Shown here: piece after piece, positions 35,214-46,128 of the stretch
Layout of the letters: every line of letters starts with the position of its first letter
Position numbering within the stretch: the stretch's first letter is position 1
Assembly (NCBI GenBank): GCA_963854835.1
Contig: OY978525.1
Coordinates: 97,853,388-97,917,387, forward strand
Reading direction: 5' to 3'
DNA length: 64,000 nucleotides
Source of the DNA: Megamerina dolium
Taxonomy: Eukaryota > Arthropoda > Insecta > Diptera > Megamerinidae
The notes under the pieces: generated by a model
Databases searched by the model: none
Told to the model about the DNA's origin: nothing
What the model saw: the letters and a program-made list of their open reading frames with translations, nothing else
Program-made: the position numbers and the translations under genes

Positions 35214-37436
35214 ATGTCTCCAGAAATAGACAGCAACGATACAAGATTTACAACGCCAATGGAGAAGGCTTCCGCGAATATAAGAATGAAAAAACCCGAT
35301 GACGAGGGTGAAGTGTTGAAAATGCCATCTGATGAGAGGTCTCCAGTTAAACACAGTAATAATGATAATGCTGAGATCGAAGAAATGGACGTCGTTGTTG
35401 TGCCGGCTGCACGTAAACAACGGGATCGCCGCAATCAAATATTCATAGAAACCATAACGGAGCCTATGTCTCCCGCCTCATCGTCTGCGACATCGCAGAA
35501 TAATAGCAGCGATACTACTTTTGAACCAACAATCGATATGATGGTTAACGATTTTGATGATGAGCAAACTTTAAATGAGGAAGAGGTGTTGGCGGCATTA
35601 GAACAACAGGATCCCCAAGATGAAATTGCAACATTAAAGGAAGAGAGTGAAATGCCTTTAGAAGTATTACTGGCTAAATATCGTTCGTTACCCGACATAG
35701 AATTGCCGCAACCGCCGCCACGGAAAATATCGCGCAAAGGTGGTTCAGGAGGTAAACGTATGAAACACCGAAAGGAGGCAAATCATAAGAAAAAACAAGA
35801 TGTCTCTTCTGAAGAAACTATTGAAAAAGAAGATAAAGAAATAGTGGAAGCATCTGATGTGATTCTAATCGAAAGTGGAGATGAGGAAAATATCAATGTA
35901 AACGTAAAAGTAGCGCCAACGGCCGATAAAATCGATATAGAAGCCGATGGTGAAGTTGATGTACACAATGGGGAGAAGAACGAAGATCGTGAACGATCTA
36001 CTACACCTGTAGAAAAATTAAAATCGCACCGTTCACATCTATTAGATCTGTATCCGGAAGAATCTTTTATCTCGGTTCTTGGAAACAGTGAGCAAAATGG
36101 TAATAAATATTTGCTGTCTTCCTTAGACTTGATTAAATTACGTTTTGTTTTAGATGCAGTTATTGCTCTTGAAACATTATATGGTGATGATGAAGAAGAT
36201 GAAGATGATGAGGTAGAGGACGAAGAGGCTGATAGCGATTACGTGAAGAAGACAATAATGGTTGGTGGTGATTTTCAAGCAGTAATACCTGATGGTCTGT
36301 CTCAGTACGGTGATGTGTTACCATATGAAAATGAAGATAAACTCATCTGGGAGCCCAGTCAAGTTAGCGAACGTGAAGTGGAGGAATACTTGCTGAAAGC
36401 ACGTGATATTAAACCCACACTTTCCGATGATGCTGCTGTGGAAACTGATTCCCTCAGGGATGAGTACTCCAATAATGAGATCGGCGGCCTCATACAGAAT
36501 GTTACCACTGGTCTAGATAGAGATGATGCGAATTTATCTAAATCCATGAAGGATAATAACAAATCAACTACAGTTAATAGCGACAGTGACGTTGGTGGTG
36601 TTGTTAAGGATAATGAACAGGTGTGTCACATGTACAAGCTATGAGTATATTTATTTATATGTAGGTACATTCATCATTTGCAATTAGGCACTTCATCTAC
36701 TTGTTCAATGTGGCTATGATTTTAAGGAGGCACTACGCCGCAAGAGATTGAATGCATTGCCTCTAACAGGTCAAATGAGTCTGTGGTCCGAAGAAGAATG
36801 TCGTAAATTTGAAGAAGGTATCCAGAAGTTTGGTAAGGACTTTCTCAAGATTCGCCAAAATGAGGCAAGTGTTACTCATAATATTATTAATATTGATTTT
36901 ACTCTCAGATCCACCTAATTTGAGATGTTTGTCAAATTTTACAGGTGCGTACCCGAACAATGCGTGAGCTAGTTCAATTCTATTATTTGTGGAAGAAAAG
37001 TGAAAGGCGTGATCACGATTTCGCCAACTCTGATACTGTTGATCACATGGATATTTATTTAAATGAAGGTGGAGATTATGGGCATAATACTGCAACGGCT
37101 GGCTGTTCTACAGGACAATCTTCAGGTGCGTCTAACATTGCAGGAGCACGTAGGAATGGGTCGAATGCCCAGAAAAACTTTTCCATAATGACCGGTGGTA
37201 GTAGTGTCAGCACTGGTGTAAGTTCTACAACATTAACAACAACAATAACAACAGCAACAACTCCATCATCAACCACGACATCACACTTGCACACAAACGC
37301 TGTACATACCAAAACCGCCGATAAGAAAAGACGATCAGTGGCACTACCAACGACACCTCCTAATGCATCACCAACGATTGATAATGCTAACTCGGTAACA
37401 GTGCAAGGCTTATGCGGCGTTACTAATTGCAAATGA
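35214..37436 (+). CDS. MIER1: MIER1-like ELM2-SANT corepressor
   Basis: Nuclear corepressor of the MIER family, which recruits histone deacetylase 1/2 through ELM2-SANT. Three exons: 35214-36620, 36688-36864, 36945-37436; 2076 nt, 691 codons plus stop. The N-terminal acidic region carries the family signature DFDDEQTLNEEEVLAALEQ near residues 113-131 and MPLEVLLAKY. ELM2 starts near KTIMVGGDFQAVIP and ends after the exon 1 boundary (CGYDFKEALRRKR). The SANT domain is WSEEECRKFEEGIQKFGKDF through VQFYYLWKKSER, across exons 2-3. The C-terminus is Ser/Thr-rich with Thr runs. Intron 2 has a GC donor (GAG|GCAAGT at 36865) and a normal acceptor; using it is required for the conserved NEVRTRTM join. 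An AATAAA lies at 37724-37729. Probable orthologue of Drosophila CG1620 (from memory). Confidence 0.9.
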
Positions 37437-37861
37437 TCTCAGAAAATATCCGTACAACAGTTACTACAACATGGAAGACTTAAGCTTCGCTCGTAAATGA
37501 ATCATTTAGAATTTGGTTCACCATAATCAGAAGCCATTCTAATGAAAAAGAAAAATTAATTATTTAAATTTGTTGAATCTCTGAATGTTATTTTTTTACA
37601 CTTAACAGTATTCACAATGCAAATGTTTCCACACTAGCACATTCTATTTTGATAGGATAAATGAAATAAGTATGTATGCTGAGAATCTTATGTTTCTTCT
37701 ATGACACCTAATTATTCGTATAAAATAAAATGTTAAATTTAAGTTTTATATAATATTCTATTAATAAAGTTTCATAAATACACGTGTGCATAATATACAT
37801 AAATATAAAGACGTGCATTTATATATGTCTGTTTATGTAATAAAAAAAAAGACGATCAAAG

Positions 37862-39426
37862 TTAACTAGTAGTTACAATGGATTTCTTAACAACTTTATG
37901 AGTGCGTTTCATGTGTGAATTCAATCCGACGAATTGATGGAATCTTGCATCGCACAACTTACATGCGAATTTCTTCACTTCAGAATGTATCTGTCGATGT
38001 CTAATAAGCGAGTGGCAATTGGTAAAACCCTTACCACATGTTTCACATATTTTATCGCGTATATTTAGGTGAGCTTTAATATGATCCTTTAAATCGCGTT
38101 TCTTATAAAAGTCCTTGGGGCACATGGTGCACTTGAAAGCACGTATTTTCGTATGTATGGCCGCTGTGTGATATCCCAAAGTGGCTTTACTTCGATAAAC
38201 CTTGCCACATAATTCACACATAAAATGCTTTTCGCCAGTATGCACAAGAATGTGGCGTTTAAGGTCGGTTAAGACTGCAAAATGACGATCGCAATATTTA
38301 CACGGCAAAGTTTTGCCGATATGATCACGTTGTTCGTGCATTTGCAATGTCAATTTATACTCAAAAGTTCGATTGCATTCATTGCATTTATATGGCCATT
38401 CGCCTATCTGGTGCTCTTTGAACATATGACCCTGCATAATTAGCTCATTGTAAAACATTTTTCCACACTTGCTGCAAGATAGTTTTCTTTTGTATTTCAT
38501 ATCTTCTGGATCATCATCAATAGACACGCTTATGAAGGATATCATCTCAAATATTTCTTGTGTTACATTCGTAATCTTGGCATTTTTCTTTTGCTTCTTT
38601 TTTAATATAGAATGATATTGGTTGCGTATTTTTTCAATGACTTGTTTACAATTGTTTTCTGTCATCAACAAATTAAATTTGTTTTTCATTCCATCTATTA
38701 TATTTTGAACTGAATCGGCCCTCTTCTTTACATTTTTATATTCAGAATCGGTTGGGTCCCACAGACAAGTGCATTGCTTATAGAGTTCAACAAAGGCTTG
38801 TGTCCGTTCATTGTGCCTGTAAAAACATGGTGTAAACTGCAACAGAAGACCATTATCACAGTTAATAGTAAAAATCATATTTACATTACACAAATGCTAT
38901 AAATTACCTTTAAAGAGGGTTTTTTACGAATTGCATCTTCACTATTATCATCTTCATCATCACTCTTTTCCTGTTCATCTTCATCTTCACTCTCTGTGGA
39001 ATCTGACGGCGGTAAATAATTCGACTAGAAAGATACACATTTTATCAAAAGATATATTTATGTATATTCCTAATGATTCGCTTATACATCTTCGTCCTGA
39101 AATGGTTCCCCGTCTACAAATGCAACTGTTTCTGTACCAAGATCCTCCTCTAAGATTGGTTTTTCATCTGTCATTAGTTCTTCGTCTGCACATTGTTGCT
39201 CTTGGGCAATGCTATTTTCCATCTCCTTTATACAATCATCTAAATTGACTTCTTGTTTTACAAATAATTCGACGTTTTTATCACCAAACGATCTTAGTTC
39301 CTTATGAGAATTTTGCATATGCAAAACAAATTCCTGCCATTCATGCAGCGTTTCTCTACAATGTACACAATTCATAGTAAAAGTTTCAATGTCTTTCGAC
39401 ATATAAACTGTCCCACAAAGCTCCAT
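37862..39426 (-). CDS. MADF-like/C2H2 zinc-finger protein, copy 1
   Basis: Probable sequence-specific DNA-binding protein. Exons 39426-39088, 39024-38908, 38836-37862; 1431 nt, 476 codons plus stop. The start is the methionine of MELCGTVYMSK, because only this one is shared with copy 2; an in-frame ATG six codons earlier (39444) is possible. Exon 1 has an atypical finger, C-X2-C-X14-H-X4-H. Exon 2 is acidic. Exon 3 begins with a MADF-like domain (LYKQCTCLWDPTDSEYKNVK), then seven C2H2 fingers spaced by TGEK-like and longer linkers. Drosophila has a group of genes of this build near the MIER1 relative (CG1602, CG1603, az2; from memory). No lesions. Confidence 0.85.
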
Positions 39427-39529
39427 TATGATCCGTTTATACACATTTATCTATTTTTCACTAGTATCAACAAATATTTTTCCACCTCTCTTTCTGTATC
39501 TAGAGATGGTGAAAGTGAATATCGATTAT

Positions 39530-39537
39530 TACAATTA
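39530..39537. promoter_or_regulatory. DRE-like motif upstream of zinc-finger copy 1
   Basis: TATCGATT, one base off the fly DNA replication-related element TATCGATA, about 105 bases upstream of the start codon. It lies in a block shared with copy 2, so it may simply be carried along by the duplication. Function is inference. Confidence 0.35.
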
Positions 39538-39818
39538 TCAAATAATTTATAAAATAGTAATACCAGATAATACTAAAAAAACTTGAGAATGAATACTTCG
39601 TCTACTGCCTCCGAAATGACGGCGATGCGACAAAATATTATTAATTGCGTACGCGTAATGTGATAGTAAAATTTATCTTGCAACACAGTTCAAAAGCGTC
39701 AGAAAAATCCACTTTAAAAAAAAAAGAAAAAAAACAACATTTTTTACGGTTTTATATGAAAAGCTCGAATTTTTCTACCTTTATTTTCAAAATTAACACT
39801 TTATATGAACGAAATACA

Positions 39819-39821
<3 letters not shown>

Positions 39822-39910
<89 letters not shown>
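39822..39910. repeat. (TA)n microsatellite
   Basis: About 89 bases of uninterrupted TA dinucleotide between the zinc-finger gene copies. No element ends are visible at its edges. Confidence 0.95.
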
Positions 39911-39911
<1 letters not shown>

Positions 39912-42189
39912 CTTAAAAAAGTACATAAGAAAAGTTTTATTTATAATAATAATTCACAAAATATAATAAATAACATAAAAAGAACACTTTTGTTGCTCAT
40001 ATAAAACATTAAAACTACCAAAAAATGTGAGTTGACTGCCAATTCCAGAATCAAAAACCTAATTTCGATTCCCCAACAATTGTATTTTTCCTTTGGTGTA
40101 TTTCGCGATCATATACAATTCTATTTGAGCTACATGAGCAAAATACTTTTATTCCCTTTTGGGCATATGCTGCTTCAAACCGATTTGTGCTATGCACGGA
40201 ATCACCATTTCATCATTTATAAGGGGTCGAACTTTTTGAAGTTGGGCATTCGAGTTCCCTTCTACACTGAACTTTATATTTCAGTAGCACTACTCCAATA
40301 CATCGCTAAATGAGGATATCCGAGGACATTAATTGCAGTTTCAGATTTCAAAAGTGAGGCCTGATTTGTTGTCTGAACAATCGTTTCAATAATATCAATA
40401 ACGAAATATATGTATACAAGTATCTGAGGCTAACGATGTAGAGTAGGTGGTAATTAGAGCTTTGCGACAATTATTGTTACGCTTTTCCTGTTTTAAATTT
40501 TTATATAAATGATCAAAAATGACTGGAATATATTGGCAACGAGATTATTCAAAATTTTACACAAAGTTCAGAAAGACCAAATCGTAGACTTTTGCGGACA
40601 AATAAATATGCTTATGATTTAGGTGACCTCGAATTCATGAAGCTCTGCTGGATATCTAAGGATGCAGCTTACGAATTAATTGATTAAATAGAGTCTGAAC
40701 TGCATGGAACGAGAATTTTTGGAAATCTCCTGCCGTCTGACGATTCGCTGAATTATGAATATTTATTAGAACTAGTTTTGATGCGTCAACTTCACCTGAT
40801 TCTCTTAATTTCTTCTGAGTAGCGAAACTCTGTTCGATAAGAGTTTTTTTTCACAAGGTATATATTTTATAAAATAAATTGAGCAATTCAGCTAGACGTA
40901 TTATTTAAATTAAATCTACTCATTTTACGGTGTGATTTGTTCCATCGAATTTTAAATTCTGCGCCAAGGTTGTATTTAATTCATTTTCGGTTACATCTTT
41001 AATAGTTAAACGTTTTCTTAACTAATCTTTTAAAGAATAACAATTTTCATATATTTCGTTCTATCTCTCACAAGATAATATTATTTTATTCCTTTTCCAC
41101 TAATGAAAATAGATGTAAATTATTTTAATCATATGAATATACAAAAATCAAATATAGTTCCTTTTCGCAAAAAATGCACAATGTTTTATTATAAAAATAA
41201 CTAAATATACGATCAAGATTCACAAACTTTTTATATGGTCGGATGAAAGCATTCCCGATGATTGAAGGCTCAGAGTTCTTTGTCCCGTGCATAAGGAAAC
41301 CCTACAATTTGAGCCAATTACCGTTCAATAAGGTGCTATCGAACGTACTGAAGAAAAAGACAGAAGACTGACGTTATCGTTCCTAAGGGCAACAACAAAA
41401 TACAGGTAATTTTTCTTTTTGTTCTAGTGCGACTACCTGTTCAACCTACCTTGCGCGGTCGCGATTAATCAGTTTTTAATCATCAAAAGTGATCTGAGAA
41501 GACTCAGCAAGATGATTTTTCTTAAAATAATATTCCAAATGTTAGGTAGGTGAATGCAATTGAATCAATATCTACTGATTGATGGAGCGAACGATATTAT
41601 GAAAAATATGTTTTATTTTGGTAAACTACTTCCTATAAACTGAATGCATTGAACAATAACAACCACAAAATAATATAAATTCAGTCAAATCATTAAGAAA
41701 AAGTTATTTTTGAAAATGTTAATTAGCGGAAACATTATTAAACTTAATGAAACTGAATCCAGGAATAAAAAAATATTTTTGATTGTCATATGAATCCAAT
41801 CAGTAAACTTTTGTATCCATGTAATAGAATAACGTCTTTTGAATATTCGATTGTGTCTTGCGAATATTGTTCATGTTTTGTACTACACACAGTTTACGTG
41901 AATAGGCCATAGCAACACCCTGCTGCTTTGTGTAAAATTTTGGTATAGAAATCAAATTAAATAATATTTTTTATTTATTTACAAAACTTAGCTTATATTA
42001 AAATTATTAGTTAAGTGGTTTCAGGGCTATGGCTGCAATGGCCTTCAGCTTATTCCGAAAGTAATTGTGTTTACATAATATTAAATTAACTTAAATGAAA
42101 AATTGTAAATACGATTGAATTTATCTGAGGAAATTATCTTAAATTAGGTGGTACAGGTTGGACATAAATAAAAAAAGGACATACAAAAG
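39911..42189. other. Spacer between the two zinc-finger genes
   Basis: 2.3 kb of AT-rich sequence. About 40560-40830 contains a broken frame (LEFMKLCWISKDAAYELID then IESELHGTRI) that weakly resembles the N-terminal part of PIF/Harbinger nuclease-like proteins. It has stops and no visible ends. At about 41230-41350 is another possible transposon scrap. Nothing else recognised. Confidence 0.35.
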
Positions 42190-43684
42190 CTAACTAGTAT
42201 TTACAATGGATTTCTTAACAACTTTATGAGTGCGCTTCATGTGTGAATTTAATCCAACGAATTGATGGAATCTTGCATCGCACAACTTGCATGCGAATTT
42301 CTTCACTTCAGAATGTATCTGTCGATGTCTACTAAGTGAGTGGCAATTGGTAAAACCCTTACCACATATAACACATATTTTATCTCGTATGTTTAGGTGA
42401 GCTTTAATATGATCCTTTAAATCACGTTTTTTATAAAATTCCTTGGGACACATGGTGCACTTGAATGCACGTATTTTCGTGTGCACGATGGCTCTGTGAT
42501 TTAGCATCGTGGCTTTGCTCCGATATATCTTGCCACATAATTCACATATAAAACGCTTTTCGCCAGAATGCACATTGTTAGGCGGTAAAGTTTTGCCGAT
42601 ATGTTCACGTTGGTCGTGCATTTTTAATGCCAATTTATGCTCAAAAGTTCGATTGCATTCACTGCATTTATATGGCCATTCGCCTATCTGGTGTTCTTTG
42701 AACATGTGACCCTGCATAATTAGCTCGTTGTAAAATGTTTTTTCACACTTGCTGCAAAATAGTTTTCTTTTGTATTTCATATCTTCTGGATCATCATCTA
42801 TAGACACGCTTATGAAGGAGATCATCTCAAATATTTCTTGTGTTACATTCGTAACCTTAGCATTTTTCTTTTGCTTCTTTTTTAATATAAAATTATATTG
42901 GTCGCGTATTTTTTCAATGACTTGTTTACAATTTTTGTCGGTCATCAATAGATTAAATTTGCTTTTCATTCCATCTACTATATTTTGAACTGCATCGGCT
43001 CTTTTCTTTACATTTTTGTATTCAGAATCGGATGGATCCCAGAGGCAAGCACATTGCTTATATAATTCAATAAATGCATGTGTCCGTTCATTGTGCCTGT
43101 TAAAAGAGGGAGTAAACTGCAACAGAAAACCATAATCACAATGAACATTAAACAAGTGCTATAAACTACCTTTAAAGAGGGTTTTTTGGAAATTGCACCT
43201 TCAATTTCATAATCTTCATCATCGCTCTTTTCCTGTTCGTCTTCATCTTCACTCTCTGTGGAATCTGACGGCGGAAAATAATTCGACTACAAAGACATAC
43301 ATCTTATCAGAAGTAATATTTATATTCTTAACGACTAGCTTATACATCTTTGTCTTGAAATGGTTCTCCGTCTACAAATGCAACTGTTTCTGTACCAAGA
43401 TCCTCCTCTAAGATTGGTTTTTCATCCGTCATTAGTTCTTCGTCAGCACATTGTTGCTCTTGGGCAATGCTATTTACCATCTCCTTTATACAATCATCTA
43501 AATTGACTTCTTGTTTTACAAATAATTCGACATTTTTATCACCAAACGATCTTAGATCCTTATGAGAATTTTGCATATGCAAAACAAATTCCTGCCATTC
43601 ATGCAGAGTCTCTCTACAATGTACACAATTCATAGTAAAAGTTTCAATGTCTTTCGACATATAAACTGTCCCACAAAGCTCCAT
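42190..43684 (-). CDS. MADF-like/C2H2 zinc-finger protein, copy 2 (one finger lost)
   Basis: Tandem duplicate of the gene at 37862-39426. Exons 43684-43346, 43286-43170, 43116-42190; 1383 nt, 460 codons plus stop. Splice sites are at the same places as in copy 1. The exon 1 protein is nearly identical (KEL to KDL, EME to EMV, and the end QDED to QDKD). In exon 3, 16 residues are deleted in frame after GKTLP, removing all but the end of the third C2H2 finger and leaving six; the fingers on either side are now joined by a short PNNVHSGEK linker. No stop or frameshift, so it should still be made. DNA recognition is expected to differ from copy 1. Confidence 0.85.
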
Positions 43685-43776
43685 CTCGACGCGTTTATAA
43701 ACATTTACATATTTTTCACTAGTATCAACAAATACTTTCTACCTCTCTTTCTGTATCTAGAGATGGTGAACGTGAA

Positions 43777-43784
43777 TATCGATT
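43777..43784. promoter_or_regulatory. DRE-like motif upstream of zinc-finger copy 2
   Basis: Same TATCGATT motif at about the same distance from the start (93 bases) as in copy 1. The duplicated block extends to about 43880, so copy 2 carries at least 200 bases of upstream sequence with it. Confidence 0.35.
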
Positions 43785-44072
43785 ATTACAATTATCAAAT
43801 AATTTATAAAATAGTAATACCAGATAATACTAAAAAAACTTGAGAATGAATACTTCGTCTACTGCCTTCGAAACGACGGCAATGCGATACAAACGACCGT
43901 ACTCTCGAAATCGCACACATTAAGTTTGTTCGCTATTGACAACTTTCAACATTCACGTCACGCACTGTTTTTATTTTCAATGTAAAATAAAAAATTGGGA
44001 GCGAGAGCAAGGACGTAAGAACTGACAGGAGATCACAGGAGATTTGGCTATAACAATTGTCGACAGGAAGGC

Positions 44073-44339
44073 GTTCGCGTACTCGATTTATGTGACAGAG
44101 AATTAAAAAATGAGAGCGTAAAAATTAAGGAGAGCTGATAGATTGTGATAGTAAAATATTTACCATTACTTTCCATCACCTATAGAAAAAAAACCATCTG
44201 TCAACTACATACTGTGATTGTCAATTTAAAAGTTTCTGATGGGTTTCCGGTTGCGTACTTTCTGTATATTTTCTCACATTGAAAGTATACATTCTTTTTA
44301 TTCTCTTACTGATAGAAAGTGATGGTAAAGTACGCGAAC
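44073..44339. repeat. Small repeat with GTTCGCGTACT inverted termini, copy 2
   Basis: Starts GTTCGCGTACT (44073-44083) and ends AGTACGCGAAC (44329-44339), an exact inverted pair. The 267-bp inside is AT-rich and non-coding and is only loosely similar to copy 1 (32893-33145), with shared CTGTGAT and ATGGTAA/CTAGTAA motifs near the right end. Confidence 0.5.
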
Positions 44340-44629
44340 AAACTTATTATTAATTGCGTTCACGTATATGATTGTAAAATTTATCTACAACACAATTCAA
44401 GAGTGTAAGAAAAATGCACTCTAAAAAGAGAAAAACGGCCTGGAATGGTATCGGCCAGGCGGTAAATATAGCACTTCAGTTAGACGTCGATGCGATGTCT
44501 GGAGAGCTGGAACAGGTGGCGCTCATTCTGGTTGGCATATTCTCGCAGTATATAGTGCCAGCTATTAAGCATGATTAAGGTAGCAGGTGGTCTCATATGA
44601 GAGTATGAGAATGAGTTTTCGAGAGAAAA

Positions 44630-44900
44630 GTCGTACGTAATTATCTTATTTGCGTTAATGGCGAGATCAAATAAGGTACAACAATAAGCTGTATGAGCTG
44701 TATGCCGACACCGATATAGTAAAGCGCACTAAAATTCAGCAACTGCGCTGGCTCGGTCATGTCATGCGAATAGAAGAACACGCTCCAGCTAAAAAAGGTG
44801 TTATATTCGTTAGAAGAGGCAGACCTAACCTTCGGTGTAAAGACCAAGTACTGGAGAATTTGTCAGCGCCAACAGCCGCAAGCTAGCGAAAGAAAAAGTT
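44630..44900 (+). mobile_element. LINE C-terminal fragment
   Basis: A frame reading YELYADTDIVKRTKIQQLRW, LGHVMRIEEHAPAKKG and RRGRPNLRCKDQV is the typical end of an insect LINE ORF2 and is related to the fragment at 13988-14900. It is surrounded by frame breaks. The piece at about 44440-44600 just upstream is not recognised. Confidence 0.6.
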
Positions 44901-46128
44901 GGCTGACGCATGCTAGATTCGGCCTAAATCGATTTTCGGTGGTAATGATGTCTAATGGCGGAATGAAAACTCTCATATGCAAAGGTGTCCTACAATTATA
45001 TTAATTTTAATTTCCTAGATGCAGAAGACTTGCCTCTTGAGCTTCAAAAATAAGACACTCGCAAAAGTCGACAGCGGATGAATATTGATGATTCATAGAT
45101 GATAGATAGATGATATTTTATTTATTATATAAATTTATTTTAAATGTTGATTAGCCGAAGCCGGTAATGTGCAGACCGTATTCCCATTTATCACTCGAAA
45201 TGACGCTATGAGTATATACAGACAAAAACATCTTCTGGAGTACTCAGCTGTGAATTAGAACAATATTAGCTGATAGTTTAGAAATTGTACTTCAACTGTT
45301 TTGTTCTCGACCTTTATAACTGTATATTCTTCGTCCGTAACACTATTATTTTCAAGCTCATTAAAATTGCAAAATCTACCTTGTAGAAACTGTATTTTAA
45401 AACTGTTTAGTTCTCCACATTTATAATTGTTTATTATTCAAACTTCTATCCGGTGAGATTCATTCAAACGTATAAAAGCCGAGTAAACCGCGTAAACCTT
45501 ATAAAATTACACGCTCGTAAATCAACTGTCATATATTTATATGATAAAGATTTTACGCGGGTCGTAAAAGTTTAAGCGATGATTTCATTGTGTAAATAAC
45601 CCGATACAATTATACGGTTGGAAATGCAACTCTGTTGTACAGGTTTTTGTTCAGTAATACGTTGATCGCCGTGTTTTAAAATTAATATTGTAAATAATAA
45701 CATTTAACCAAACACTAAATTACGTGTATTACATAATATAAACGAAGTGTATTTAAACATATAACAACAAACGTTTTTTTTTAAACATTACAAATTACAT
45801 TTAAACATTATACTAATAAACACATATATAATATTAAACATTTATTGAAAATTAAAAATAAAACCAAACTGTTTTAATTATTGGTCCTTCGAGCCGCAGT
45901 TTGTTTTATTGCCTTTACACCATGACGTGCTTAGTGAGTTCATTACAATGCGTATATAAAATTATACGGTTTATGTAGTTATACAATTGCATGAATCCCA
46001 CTAATAATAAAAACGACAATGTGTCGTACCACAGGCCTTTAAAGCCGTAGATGAAGTGAATCGTGTATGGAACGCTTGAACATAAATTTTGTTTATAAAC
46101 AAGAACAGGTGGTAGTGGAATTACCGAC
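44901..46128. other. Spacer upstream of PIGG
   Basis: 1.2 kb of AT-rich sequence with no convincing exon or element. The PIGG promoter must lie near its right end, but no motif stands out. Confidence 0.5.

Noticed and set aside
35129..36562. Minus-strand ORFs opposite the MIER1-like gene
   Set aside because: Ser-rich shadows of the acidic coding strand.
37076..37432. Val-rich minus-strand ORF opposite MIER1 exon 3
   Set aside because: Mirror of the threonine codon runs on the coding strand.
39427..39444. Earlier ATG of zinc-finger copy 1 as the true start
   Set aside because: Copy 2 lacks an equivalent ATG, so the shared methionine at 39426 is preferred; the earlier one remains possible.
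44440..44600. Coding-looking stretch upstream of the LINE fragment
   Set aside because: A short open frame with no recognisable family, splice sites or neighbours to support a gene.
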